Source of the DNA: Methylobacteriaceae bacterium
GTDB lineage: Bacteria; Pseudomonadota; Alphaproteobacteria; Rhizobiales; Beijerinckiaceae
Assembly: GCA_020638195.1 (NCBI GenBank)
Contig: JACKJC010000001.1
Span: forward strand, 485,001 to 549,000
Direction of reading: 5' to 3'
Length of the DNA: 64,000 nucleotides
Every line of letters begins with the position of its first letter. Position 1 is the stretch's first letter. Of this stretch, positions 51,656 to 60,620 are shown piece after piece. Both the position numbers and the translations under genes were made by a program. Under the pieces are notes generated by a model. The model was not told where the DNA came from and did no database searches. It saw nothing but the letters and a program-made list of their open reading frames with translations.

Positions 51656-52834
51656 TCAGAAGATTTCGAACAGACCGGCGGCGCCCTGACCGCCGCCGAT
51701 GCACATGGTGACGACCGCGAGCTTGCCGCCGCGACGCTTGCCCTCGATCAGCGCATGGCCGGTGAGGCGGGCGCCCGAGACGCCATAGGGATGGCCGACC
51801 GCGATCGCGCCGCCGTTCACGTTGAGCTTGTCGTCCGGGATCCCGAGCTTGTCGCGGCAATAGATCACCTGCACGGCGAAGGCCTCGTTCAGTTCCCACA
51901 GGTCGATGTCGGAGACCTTGAGACCAGCTTTGTGCAGCAGCTTCGGAATGGCGAAGACCGGCCCGATGCCCATTTCATCCGGCTCGCAACCCGCGACCGC
52001 AAAGCCGCGGAAGGCGCCGAGCGGCTTCAGGCCGCGCTTTTCTGCAAGCTTGGAGTTCATCACGACCACGGCTGCGCCGCCGTCCGAGAACTGGCTGGCG
52101 TTGCCGGCCGCGATCACGCCGCCGTCGAAGACCGGCTTGATGCCGGCGACGGCCTCATAGGTCGTGCCGGGACGGATGCCCTCGTCGGCGTCGATCGTGA
52201 CTTCCTTGTCGACGACCTGCGCCGTGTTCTTGTCGGTCACCTTCATAATCGTGGTGACCGGCACGATCTCGTCCTTGAACTTGCCGGCGACCAGCGCGGC
52301 ATGGGCGCGCTGCTGCGAGCGGGCGCCGTACTGGTCCTGCACGTCGCGCGGAATGTTGTAGCGCTTGGCGACCTGCTCGGCGGTCTGGAGCATGTTCCAG
52401 TAGATCTCGGGCTTGTGATGGACGAGCCACGGGTCCTTGCCGTGCGCCTTGTTCGCCTCGTTCTGGACGAGCGAAATCGATTCCACGCCGCCCGCGACGA
52501 GAATGTCGTTTTCGCCGGCGATGATGCGCTGCGCGGCGGTCGCGATCGTCTGCAGGCCGGACGAGCAGAAGCGGTTGATCGTCATGCCGGGCACTGAAAC
52601 CGGGCATCCCGCGCGAAGAGCGATCTGACGCGCGATATTGCCGCCCGTTGCGCCTTCCGGCGTGGCGCAGCCCATCACCACGTCCTCGATCTCGTCGAGG
52701 GCGATGTTGGCGCGGTCAGCGGCGGCGCGCACGGCCTCGCCGCCGAGCGTCGCGCCATGCGTGGCGTTGAAGGCGCCTTTCCAGGATTTGGCGAGTCCCG
52801 TGCGGGCGGTCGAAACGATGACGGCTTCTGTCAT
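51656..52834 (-). CDS. Acetyl-CoA C-acyltransferase (thiolase)
   Basis: Thiolase for beta-oxidation or acetoacetyl-CoA metabolism. About 392 residues. The nucleophilic Cys is in NRFCSSGLQTIATAA, the His in NVNGGAIAVGHPYGVSGAR, and the second Cys in VTMCIGGGQGAAGLFE. Two ATGs (52840, 52834) follow GAGGAA; the second has sensible spacing. The ELNEAFAVQV segment is present. Divergent from a TetR gene and ended by a strong terminator. Degradative versus biosynthetic type is not certain. Confidence 0.94.
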   Translation of the reverse strand: MTEAVIVSTARTGLAKSWKGAFNATHGATLGGEAVRAAADRANIALDEIEDVVMGCATPEGATGGNIARQIALRAGCPVSVPGMTINRFCSSGLQTIATAAQRIIAGENDILVAGGVESISLVQNEANKAHGKDPWLVHHKPEIYWNMLQTAEQVAKRYNIPRDVQDQYGARSQQRAHAALVAGKFKDEIVPVTTIMKVTDKNTAQVVDKEVTIDADEGIRPGTTYEAVAGIKPVFDGGVIAAGNASQFSDGGAAVVVMNSKLAEKRGLKPLGAFRGFAVAGCEPDEMGIGPVFAIPKLLHKAGLKVSDIDLWELNEAFAVQVIYCRDKLGIPDDKLNVNGGAIAVGHPYGVSGARLTGHALIEGKRRGGKLAVVTMCIGGGQGAAGLFEIF

Positions 52835-53011
52835 GGACATTTCCTCAGTTGTTGAAGGTTAGGAACAGGCCTTCGCGTATCGGGTTCCGCCATGCAGAAC
52901 CCTTCGATCTTCCTGGCTTCGACAAGAGCTCACGACATGTCGGAGGGCCCAGTTTCGCGGCGCAGGCTATCGCAGCCGCCAGCACGGAAGCAATGGCGCA
53001 GCGAAAAATTC

Positions 53012-53024
53012 TTTACAACGTAAA
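53012..53024. promoter_or_regulatory. Palindrome TTTACAACGTAAA, candidate TetR operator
   Basis: A perfect 5-bp inverted repeat with a 3-bp spacer in an AT-rich patch (about 53004-53040), 48 bp before the TetR start and within the divergent thiolase/TetR gap. TetR regulators often bind such sites and control both flanking genes. Binding is inferred only from position and symmetry. Confidence 0.4.
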
Positions 53025-53072
53025 TTTTATAACCCATTTTCCCGCTGTCCGAAATCAGCCGCCCCGGCCGGA

Positions 53073-53702
53073 ATGCGTCCGCAACTCACAGAGACCGAAA
53101 TTGCCGATTTCCGCCGACGCCTCTGCGACGTCGCGGAGCGGCTGTTCGTCGAGCACGGGGTCGAAGGCGTCACGATGCGCCAGATCGCCGAACGGCTCGA
53201 ATGCAGCGCGATGACGCCCTATCGGTACTTCCGCAACAAGAATGACATTTTCGTCGCGGTCCGCGCCGCTGCGCTCGACCGGTTTTCGGAGCGGCTGGAA
53301 GCCGCGCGTCGCACCTTCGGCAGCCCGGCGCGGCGCGGCCGCGCGGTCGGCGACGCCTATCTGCAATTCGCGATCGAAGAGCCCGACGCCTACCGGCTCA
53401 TCTTCGATCTCTCGCAACCCGAGGATGCGAACTATCCCGAGCTTGCGGCCGCCAATGCCCGCTCGCGCAAGACCATGACCGACTACATGGAGGACCTCGT
53501 CGCCGCCGGCGTGATGGACGGCGATCCAAAGACGCTCGGCCTCATCTACTGGGCCGGAACGCACGGGCTCGTGAATCTCTTCATGGCCGGCAAGATCGGC
53601 GAAGGAGAACTGCGCGTGCTGCATCGGCAGATGACACAGACTTTGGCGCGGGGCGCGCAGCGAATGCCCGACCAGAAGCCGCGCCGCACGCGCGCCTTTT
53701 AG
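53073..53702 (+). CDS. TetR/AcrR-family transcriptional regulator
   Basis: 209 residues. The N-terminal HTH is at about residues 15-60 (MRQIAERLECSAMTPYRYFRNKNDIF). The C-terminal ligand/dimer domain has AYLQFAIEEPDAYRLIFDL and YWAGTHGLVNLFMAGKI, resembling the TetR_C_33 type often linked with acyl-CoA genes. The nearest targets by position are the divergent thiolase and the nitronate monooxygenase 29 nt downstream. Confidence 0.92.
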   Translation: MRPQLTETEIADFRRRLCDVAERLFVEHGVEGVTMRQIAERLECSAMTPYRYFRNKNDIFVAVRAAALDRFSERLEAARRTFGSPARRGRAVGDAYLQFAIEEPDAYRLIFDLSQPEDANYPELAAANARSRKTMTDYMEDLVAAGVMDGDPKTLGLIYWAGTHGLVNLFMAGKIGEGELRVLHRQMTQTLARGAQRMPDQKPRRTRAF

Positions 53703-53731
53703 AAATCAGGAAATCGGAAGGAAGGAAACGC

Positions 53732-54691
53732 ATGTCCATACCAGACGCCATCCGCAAGCGGCTTCGCCTGCCGGTCATCGGGTCGCCGCTCTTCATCATC
53801 TCCAACCCGGACATGGTGATCGCCCAGTGCAAGGCGGGCATCATCGGCTCGTTTCCGGCGCTCAATGCGCGTCCGGGTCCGGTGCTCGAGGAATGGCTGA
53901 AGCGGATCACGAGCGAACTCGCCGAATACGACTCCAAGAATCCCGACCGCCCTTCGGCGCCCTTCGCGGTCAACCAGATCGTGCACAAGTCCAATGATCG
54001 GCTGCAGCACGACATCGACATGTGCGTGAAATACAAGGTCCCGGTCATCATCACGTCGCTCGGCGCGCAGGAGAGCCTCAACAAGGCGATCCATTCTTAC
54101 GGCGGCATCGTTCTGCACGACGTGATCAACCAGAAATTCGCGCACAAGGCGATCGAGAAGGGCGCCGATGGCCTCATTCTCGTGGCCGCCGGCGCCGGCG
54201 GTCATGCGGGCGTGCAATCGCCCTTCGCCTTCGTGCGCGAGACGCGCGAATGGTTCGACGGACCGATCGCGCTCTCGGGCGCGATCGCGACGGGCGAAGC
54301 CGTTCTGGCGGCGCAGGCTATGGGCGCCGACTTCGGCTATATCGGCTCGGCCTTTATCGCCACGAAGGAGGCGAACGCCAGCGATCCGCACAAGCAGGCG
54401 ATCGTCGACGCCAGCGCCGAAGACATCGTCTATACAAACCTGTTCACGGGCGTGCATGGCAATTATTTGCGGCCATCGATCGTCAACGCCGGCCTCGATC
54501 CCGACAACCTCCCCGTGTCCGATCCCTCGAAGATGAACTTCGGCTCAGGCGGCAACACCAAGGCCAAGGCCTGGAAGGACATCTGGGGTTCCGGTCAGGG
54601 CATCGGCGCGGTCAAGTCCGTGGTGTCGGTTGGAGAGATGGTAGACCGCCTGGAGCGGGAATATCTGGCCGCCAAGAAGCGCGTCGCGTAA
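53732..54691 (+). CDS. Nitronate monooxygenase (FMN)
   Basis: FMN-dependent oxidase of the 2-nitropropane dioxygenase family, TIM barrel. 319 residues. The N-terminal LPVIGSPLFIISNPDMVIAQ, the AGAGGHAGVQSPFAFV segment with the putative catalytic His, and LSGAIATGEAVLAAQAMGADFGYIGSAFIATKEA with the phosphate-binding loop are clear. GGAAGGAAA lies before the ATG. It follows the TetR gene closely. Some relatives act on enoyl substrates, so nitronate is the family default rather than a proven substrate. Confidence 0.9.
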   Translation: MSIPDAIRKRLRLPVIGSPLFIISNPDMVIAQCKAGIIGSFPALNARPGPVLEEWLKRITSELAEYDSKNPDRPSAPFAVNQIVHKSNDRLQHDIDMCVKYKVPVIITSLGAQESLNKAIHSYGGIVLHDVINQKFAHKAIEKGADGLILVAAGAGGHAGVQSPFAFVRETREWFDGPIALSGAIATGEAVLAAQAMGADFGYIGSAFIATKEANASDPHKQAIVDASAEDIVYTNLFTGVHGNYLRPSIVNAGLDPDNLPVSDPSKMNFGSGGNTKAKAWKDIWGSGQGIGAVKSVVSVGEMVDRLEREYLAAKKRVA

Positions 54692-54777
54692 CACGCGGCC
54701 GCGCCGCTCTGGCGGGGCTGCGTTCTGAACGCTAGGTATGGTCTATCACAATCAGGTTGGTAGGAGAGCGGCGTCCG

Positions 54778-55266
54778 ATGAGTGTCGAATTCATCCTCAA
54801 CGGACGTCGGGCATCCCTGCAAGCGCCGCCGGATTCGCCGTTGCTCTGGGCCTTGCGCGACGAGAAAGATCTCGTCGGCGTTAAATTCGGCTGCGGCGCG
54901 GGGCTTTGCGGCGCCTGCACGGTGATTATCGATGGTCAGCAGGTCCGCTCCTGCGTGACGCCGGTCATCGATGTCGCCGGCAAGAGCGTGACGACGATCG
55001 AGGGCCTGAACGGCGAAGTCGCCAAGGCGGTGACCGAGGCCTGGATTCGGGCGCAGGCGCCGCAATGCGGTTATTGCCAGCCGGGATTCGTGCTGGCGGC
55101 GACGAGTGTGATCGCAACCGATCCGAAGCAGACGTCCGAGCAGGTCTTTTCGCAGATAACCAACCTCTGCCGCTGTGGAACCTACGACGCCATCCGGCTT
55201 GCTGTGGGTTATGCGCTGTCCTCCTTGCAGGGCGCTGAAAGCCAAGAAAAGGGAGCCGCACGATGA
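54778..55266 (+). CDS. Isoquinoline 1-oxidoreductase-type [2Fe-2S] subunit (IorA-like)
   Basis: Small electron-transfer subunit of a xanthine-oxidase-family molybdenum hydroxylase. 162 residues. Plant-type [2Fe-2S] cysteines are in KFGCGAGLCGACTVI and the following RSC; the second cluster cysteines are in QCGYCQPGF and LCRCGTYD. TAGGAGAG lies 12 bases before the ATG. It overlaps the large subunit by ATGA. The pair matches IorA/IorB; the real substrate is unknown. Confidence 0.93.
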   Translation: MSVEFILNGRRASLQAPPDSPLLWALRDEKDLVGVKFGCGAGLCGACTVIIDGQQVRSCVTPVIDVAGKSVTTIEGLNGEVAKAVTEAWIRAQAPQCGYCQPGFVLAATSVIATDPKQTSEQVFSQITNLCRCGTYDAIRLAVGYALSSLQGAESQEKGAAR

Positions 55267-57560
55267 GCGAAGGCGGGTCGACGCTCGGCCGAATCGCGCG
55301 GCGCAGCTTCCTGATCGGCGCAGGCGTCGTCGGCGGCGGCGTGCTGGTCGGCGCGGGCGTTGTCGCCTGGCGGCTCGGCGCGATCGACGGCTACAAGCTC
55401 CCTGCCAGCGACGGCGAGACGAGTTTCGGCGCCTGGCTCAAACTCGGGCGCGATGGGCGCGTCGAGGTCGCCGTTCCGCATCAGGACATGGGTCAGGGCA
55501 TTTATGCGTTGGCCGTCATGCTCGCCGCGGAGGGCTTGAGACTGCCGCTCGAAGCCGTTCGCGCGACGCCAGCGCCGATCGAGGCGCGTTACGCCAATCC
55601 AGTCATGCTGCTGGATGGTCTGCCGTTTGACGAAGCCGCGCATGGGCCGTTGAAACAGACGGCTGTCTGGACCTTCGACAAAATCCTGCGCGTGCTGGGC
55701 ATGCAGGGGACCGGCGGCTCGACATCCACGCGCAATATTTCGGAGCAGATTCGCACCGCCGCGATTTGCATGCACGACATGCTCGCACGCGCCGCATCGG
55801 CGAGGTTCAAGGTTCCCGCAGATCAGCTCAAGAATGTTGGCGGCGCCTTTCTGACGCCGGATGGCCGCACGGCCACTTATTCCGAACTCGCCCCCGACGC
55901 CGGCAAGCTGAAGCCGAACGACATCAAACCGCCGCCGCTGGCGCGCGGCGCCTATGTTGGCCGGGGCGCGCCGCGTTTTGATGTGCCGCTGAAAACCTAC
56001 GGCGAGGCGAAATACGGGATCGACACGCGGCAGCCCGGACAACTCTATGCCGCCATTCGCCATTCGCCGCGCCTCGGCGGCCGTCTCGATCGCGCCGTCA
56101 TCCCGGCAAAGATCGCCGGCGTGCGCGGGATCGTCGAGGGCAAGGACTATGTCGCAATGGTGGCCGAGACCTTTGCCGCCGCGCTCGCCGGGTTGGAAAA
56201 GGCCGAAATCGTCTGGGACGATTCGATGGCCTCGAGCGTGTCCACTAAGGATGTTTTCGCAGCCTACCGCGCGGCGCTCGACAAGGGCGTGGATTTCAAG
56301 CCGCGCTGGATCGTCGATTCCGCCGGCGACGTCGTCAGGGCGAGCGGCAAGGAGATCGCGGCGACCTACGATGCGCCTTTCCTCGCGCATGCCACCATGG
56401 AGCCGATGAACGCGACCGCCTTCGTCACCGAGACTGAGGCGAAGGTCTGGGCAGGACACCAATCCGCATCGCTCGTGCAATTGATGGCCGCCAAGGCCGC
56501 CAACGTGCCGAGCGACAAGGTGGAAGTTTTCACGCCCTTCCTGGGCGGCGGCTTTGGCCGGCGCGCCGATCTCGATTACATCGTCAAGGCAGTCGAGATC
56601 GCCGGCAAGTTCAAGGGAACGCCGGTGCAGACAATCTGGTCGCGCGCCGAGGACATCCGCGACGACGTCTATCGTCCCGCCGCCATGGCCGACATTTCCG
56701 CCAAGGTCGACGGCGATGGACTGCCGTCGAGCTTCGTCTATCGCATCGCCGTTCCCTCGGTGACCCAGCAATTCGTGGCGCGCGCCCTGCCCTCGGCCAA
56801 GGGCGGCATGATGGCCGATCGCACGACGGTCGACGGAGCATTGTTCCCGTTCTACGGCTTGCCAACGCGCTCGATCGAGAATTTCACCGTCGACCTAGGC
56901 ATTCCCGTCGGCTTCTGGCGGTCCGTCGGTTTCAGCCTCAACTGCCACTTCGTCGAATGCTTCATCGACGAACTCGCAGCCGCCGCCTCGACGCACCCGC
57001 TCGACTATCGTGCGAAGCTGCTCGCGCGCGCAGGCTCTTATGAACCCGCGATCCGCGCCGCGCGCGTCCTCGAGCAGATGGCCGCGTTCGACAAGGCCAA
57101 TCCCCTGCCTCCCGGCAAGGATGGCGCGATGGCGGGGCGTGGTTACGCGCTGACAGCGAGCTTCCATTCCTTCGTCGGCGAAATCGCGGATGTCGAGATC
57201 GTCAAGGGCGATCTCAAGGTGCGGCGCGTTCATGCCGTGGTCGACTGCGGCTTTGCGATCGATCCGCCGAACGTCGTCGCGCAGGTGCGCAGCGGCATCA
57301 ATTACGGCCTGACCGCCGCCCTCTATGGCCGGGTCGATTTCGACAATGGCAAGGTCGTGCCGACGAATTTCGACACTTATCCGCTCCTGTCGCTGGAGGA
57401 TGCGCCGAATATTTCGGTCGAGATCGTCAATACCGGCGCGGCGCTCGGCGGCGTCGGCGAAATCGGCACGCCGGCGATCGCGCCGGCCGTCGCCAATGCA
57501 GTGTTCGCGGCGACCGGCAAGCGGCTGCGCTCATTGCCTCTGACCCTCGGTCCGACTTGA
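55263..57560 (+). CDS. Isoquinoline 1-oxidoreductase-type molybdopterin subunit (IorB-like), Tat-exported
   Basis: Large subunit, 765 residues, binding the Mo cofactor. The N-terminus has a twin-arginine signal (RIARRSFLIGAGVVGGG), so the complex should be exported to the periplasm with the small subunit carried along. Mo-domain features: FLGGGFGRRADLDY and the C-terminal GVGEIGTPAIAPAV, which carries the catalytic Glu of the GVGE motif. No cytochrome c subunit or XdhC-like maturation gene is adjacent. The opposite-strand long frame is a shadow. Confidence 0.93.
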   Translation: MSEGGSTLGRIARRSFLIGAGVVGGGVLVGAGVVAWRLGAIDGYKLPASDGETSFGAWLKLGRDGRVEVAVPHQDMGQGIYALAVMLAAEGLRLPLEAVRATPAPIEARYANPVMLLDGLPFDEAAHGPLKQTAVWTFDKILRVLGMQGTGGSTSTRNISEQIRTAAICMHDMLARAASARFKVPADQLKNVGGAFLTPDGRTATYSELAPDAGKLKPNDIKPPPLARGAYVGRGAPRFDVPLKTYGEAKYGIDTRQPGQLYAAIRHSPRLGGRLDRAVIPAKIAGVRGIVEGKDYVAMVAETFAAALAGLEKAEIVWDDSMASSVSTKDVFAAYRAALDKGVDFKPRWIVDSAGDVVRASGKEIAATYDAPFLAHATMEPMNATAFVTETEAKVWAGHQSASLVQLMAAKAANVPSDKVEVFTPFLGGGFGRRADLDYIVKAVEIAGKFKGTPVQTIWSRAEDIRDDVYRPAAMADISAKVDGDGLPSSFVYRIAVPSVTQQFVARALPSAKGGMMADRTTVDGALFPFYGLPTRSIENFTVDLGIPVGFWRSVGFSLNCHFVECFIDELAAAASTHPLDYRAKLLARAGSYEPAIRAARVLEQMAAFDKANPLPPGKDGAMAGRGYALTASFHSFVGEIADVEIVKGDLKVRRVHAVVDCGFAIDPPNVVAQVRSGINYGLTAALYGRVDFDNGKVVPTNFDTYPLLSLEDAPNISVEIVNTGAALGGVGEIGTPAIAPAVANAVFAATGKRLRSLPLTLGPT

Positions 57561-57640
57561 GAACGGTCTCATTTTCAAAGAAAAGACGAAAATCTTTCAC
57601 GGACCTGCCGCTTTCCCTTTCCGCGCGTCCGCCTTAAAAA

Positions 57641-57652
57641 CTGGCATGCCAG
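57641..57652. promoter_or_regulatory. Palindrome CTGGCATGCCAG before glcB
   Basis: A perfect 12-bp palindrome 16 nt before the glcB start and just ahead of its GAGGGA ribosome site. It sits within the short gap after iorB, where the glcB promoter must lie. It may be an operator; no regulator gene is nearby to link to it. Confidence 0.35.
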
Positions 57653-57668
57653 CTTGTGAGGGAACGCG

Positions 57669-59831
57669 ATGACCGGCTCCTATGTCCGCCACGGCGCGAT
57701 CGAGATCGCGAAGGAATTGCACGATTTCGTGGAGAAGGAGGCCCTGCCAGGCACGACCGTCACGCCAAAGACGTTCTGGGACGGGCTGGAAAAAATCCTC
57801 GTCGACCTCGCCCCACGTAACAAGGCGCTGCTCGCCCGGCGCGACGACCTGCAGGCGAAGATCGACGCCTGGCATCTCGCGCGCAAGGGCAAGACCTTCG
57901 ACGCCGCCGAATACAAGGCCTTCCTGACGGAGATCGGTTATCTTGCGCCGGTCGGCGCGGATTTCGCGATTACGACCCAGAACGTCGACGACGAGATCGC
58001 GCGCCTTGCCGGTCCGCAGCTCGTCGTGCCCGTCACCAACGCGCGCTATGCGCTCAATGCCGCCAATGCCCGCTGGGGTTCGCTCTACGACGCGCTCTAC
58101 GGCACGGACGCGCTGCCCGGTCGGGAGAACGCCAAACCCGGCTATGATCCCGCCCGCGGCGCGCAGGTGATCGCCTGGGCGCGCAAGTTCCTCAATGACA
58201 ATGTCCCGCTCGCGGAAGGCTCGCACGCCGCCGCCGCCGGCTATGCGGTCGACAAGGGCGCGCTCGTCGTCTCGCTGAAGGGCGGCGCGAAAACCGGCTT
58301 GAAGAATGAGGACGAATTTGCCGGTTACACCGGCGACGCGGCCTCGCCCAAATCCGTCCTGCTCGTTCACAACGGCTTGCACGTCGAAATCGTCATCGAC
58401 CGCTCGCATCCCATCGGCAAGGACGATGCGGCGGGCGTTTCCGACGTCATTCTCGAATCTGCCCTCACCACCATCCAGGATTGCGAAGATTCGGTCGCCT
58501 GCGTCGACGCCGAGGACAAGGTCGGCGCCTATCGCAACTGGCTCGGCCTGATGAAGGGCGACCTCGTCGACACTTTCGACAAGGGCGGCAAGACGATGAC
58601 GCGCCGGCTCAACGCCGACCGCGTGTTTACCGCGCCCGACGGTTCGCAGAAGAAGCTTCACGGCCGATCGCTGTTGCTGGTGCGCAACGTCGGTCATCTC
58701 ATGACCATCGACGCCGTGAAGCTGAACGGCGCGGAAGTTCCCGAAGGCATTCTCGACGGCATGGTGACGAGCGCGATCGCCCTGCACGACCTGAAAGGCG
58801 CCGGCACGCTGAAAAACAGCCGCGCGGGTTCGGTCTACATCGTCAAGCCGAAGATGCATGGACCGGAGGAAGTCGCCTTCGCCAATGAACTTTTCGACCG
58901 CATCGAGGACGCCCTCGGTCTCGCGCGAAACACGCTCAAGATGGGCATCATGGACGAGGAGCGCCGCACCTCGGTCAATCTCAAGGAATGCATTCGCGCG
59001 GCGAAGGATCGCGTCGTTTTCATCAATACGGGCTTCCTCGACCGCACCGGCGACGAGATGCACACGTCGATGGAAGCAGGCCCGATGGTCCGCAAGGCCG
59101 ACATGAAGAACCAGAAATGGATCGCGGCCTACGAGGATTCCAACGTAGACATCGGGCTTCGTGCAGGCCTGCGTGGCAAGGCGCAGATCGGCAAGGGCAT
59201 GTGGGCCATGCCTGATCTGATGGCCGACATGCTGCGCGTCAAGATCGGCCATCCAAAGGCCGGCGCCAACACGGCCTGGGTGCCTTCGCCGACCGCCGCG
59301 ACGCTGCATGCGACGCACTATCACCAGGTCAATGTCGCAAAGACGCAGGAAGAGATCGCCAAGCGCAAGCCGGCCTCGGTCGGCGACATTCTCACGATCC
59401 CGCTCGCCGACCGTCCCAACTGGTCGCAAGAGGATGTGCAGGCTGAACTCGACAATAATGCGCAGGGCATTCTCGGCTATGTCGTGCGCTGGATCGACCA
59501 GGGCGTCGGCTGCTCGAAAGTGCCCGACATTCACGACGTCGGCCTGATGGAAGACCGCGCGACGCTTCGTATCTCCTCGCAACACATCGCCAACTGGCTA
59601 CATCATGGAATCTGCAACGAAGAGCAGGTCATGGCCACGATGAAAAAGATGGCTGCGGTCGTGGACCGTCAGAACGCCGGCGACCCGCTCTACGAGCCTA
59701 TGGCGCCGGGTTTCGATGGCGTCGCCTTCAAGGCCGCTTGCGATCTCGTTTTCAAGGGACGCGAGCAACCGTCCGGCTATACCGAACCGGTGTTGCACGC
59801 GCGCCGTCGCGAGAAAAAAGCGCAGGCTTGA
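57669..59831 (+). CDS. glcB: Malate synthase G
   Basis: Condenses glyoxylate with acetyl-CoA to give malate. 720 residues, the G isoform length. Visible: QDCEDSVACVDAEDKV near residue 275, LLVRNVGHLM, the KMGIMDEERRTSVNLKECI stretch with active-site residues, and GKGMWAMPDLMADML. The ATG at 57669 follows GAGGGA. No isocitrate lyase is in the window. With NADP-malic enzyme at the right edge it can route glyoxylate carbon to malate and pyruvate. Confidence 0.97.
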   Translation: MTGSYVRHGAIEIAKELHDFVEKEALPGTTVTPKTFWDGLEKILVDLAPRNKALLARRDDLQAKIDAWHLARKGKTFDAAEYKAFLTEIGYLAPVGADFAITTQNVDDEIARLAGPQLVVPVTNARYALNAANARWGSLYDALYGTDALPGRENAKPGYDPARGAQVIAWARKFLNDNVPLAEGSHAAAAGYAVDKGALVVSLKGGAKTGLKNEDEFAGYTGDAASPKSVLLVHNGLHVEIVIDRSHPIGKDDAAGVSDVILESALTTIQDCEDSVACVDAEDKVGAYRNWLGLMKGDLVDTFDKGGKTMTRRLNADRVFTAPDGSQKKLHGRSLLLVRNVGHLMTIDAVKLNGAEVPEGILDGMVTSAIALHDLKGAGTLKNSRAGSVYIVKPKMHGPEEVAFANELFDRIEDALGLARNTLKMGIMDEERRTSVNLKECIRAAKDRVVFINTGFLDRTGDEMHTSMEAGPMVRKADMKNQKWIAAYEDSNVDIGLRAGLRGKAQIGKGMWAMPDLMADMLRVKIGHPKAGANTAWVPSPTAATLHATHYHQVNVAKTQEEIAKRKPASVGDILTIPLADRPNWSQEDVQAELDNNAQGILGYVVRWIDQGVGCSKVPDIHDVGLMEDRATLRISSQHIANWLHHGICNEEQVMATMKKMAAVVDRQNAGDPLYEPMAPGFDGVAFKAACDLVFKGREQPSGYTEPVLHARRREKKAQA

Positions 59832-59880
59832 GTGGACGAAATTACCGTTCGTTAACCACGCTCAATGCATGGAAAGGGCG

Positions 59881-60573
59881 ATGTCGTTGCTCTTCCATCA
59901 CCCCTTGTGCCCGCATTCGCGTTTCATCCGCCTGGCGCTCGCCGAATACGGCGTCGATGCGGATTTGTTCGAGGAAAAAACCTACGAGCGACGACGAGAT
60001 TTTCTCCTGATCGACCCTGCCGGCCGCACGCCGGTGCTTATCGCCGACGGTGGTCTGGTCGTGCCGGGCGCGGCGCCGATCGCTGAATGGCTGGACGAGG
60101 CCTACGGGCCGTCGGCGCCGGGCGCGCGTCTCATGCCCGGCGACATCGCCGGCCGTGTCGAGACGCGCCGTCTGATGGACTGGTTCAATCAGAAAATGTT
60201 CGCGGAAGTGACGGACTGGCTCGTCACGCAGAAGATCTACAAGCGCTTCATGCCCTCGACGGCAGGCGGCGGCGCGCCAGACATGACGCTGGTGCGTGCG
60301 GCGCGCGCCAATATCAAGCATCACCTCGCCTATATCGGGTTCCTCGTCTCCGAGCGGAACTGGCTCGCCGGGCCGCGCATGACCTTTGCCGATCTTGCCG
60401 CAGCCGCGCATATTTCGGTCGCCGACTACCTCGGCGATGTTCCGTGGGAAGAGGACGATCTCGCCAAGGCCTGGTACCAGAAGATCAAGTCGCGCCCTTC
60501 CTTCCGGGCCCTGCTCGCCGACCGCGTGCTCGGCATGACCCCCAGCGAAGTATACGCTGACCTCGATTTTTAG
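59881..60573 (+). CDS. Glutathione S-transferase family protein
   Basis: 230 residues. The N-terminal thioredoxin-like domain starts LLFHHPLCPHSRFIRLALAEYG with a CPxS motif; the cis-Pro segment is GRTPVLIADGGLVVPGAAPIAEWL. The helical C-terminal domain has NWLAGPRMTFADLAAAAHISVADYLG. The ATG at 59881 is closely preceded by GGAAAGGG; an ATG at 59869 is an alternative. It sits just upstream of queG, an arrangement I recall from other Hyphomicrobiales. Substrate unknown. Confidence 0.9.
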   Translation: MSLLFHHPLCPHSRFIRLALAEYGVDADLFEEKTYERRRDFLLIDPAGRTPVLIADGGLVVPGAAPIAEWLDEAYGPSAPGARLMPGDIAGRVETRRLMDWFNQKMFAEVTDWLVTQKIYKRFMPSTAGGGAPDMTLVRAARANIKHHLAYIGFLVSERNWLAGPRMTFADLAAAAHISVADYLGDVPWEEDDLAKAWYQKIKSRPSFRALLADRVLGMTPSEVYADLDF

Positions 60574-60620
60574 GGTCTCGCCACACTTGCATTCCTGACA
60601 CGCGGCGCCATCGTGCCGCC

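Noticed and set aside
55209..56771. Long open frame (520 codons) on the minus strand across iorB
   Set aside because: Composition is that of an antisense shadow and no domain is visible; the plus strand is a clear molybdenum hydroxylase subunit.
57597..59585. Long open frame (662 codons) on the minus strand across glcB
   Set aside because: Its residues are low-complexity Asp/Arg/Val-rich with no family motif, while the plus strand encodes a clear malate synthase G. It is an antisense shadow in GC-rich DNA.
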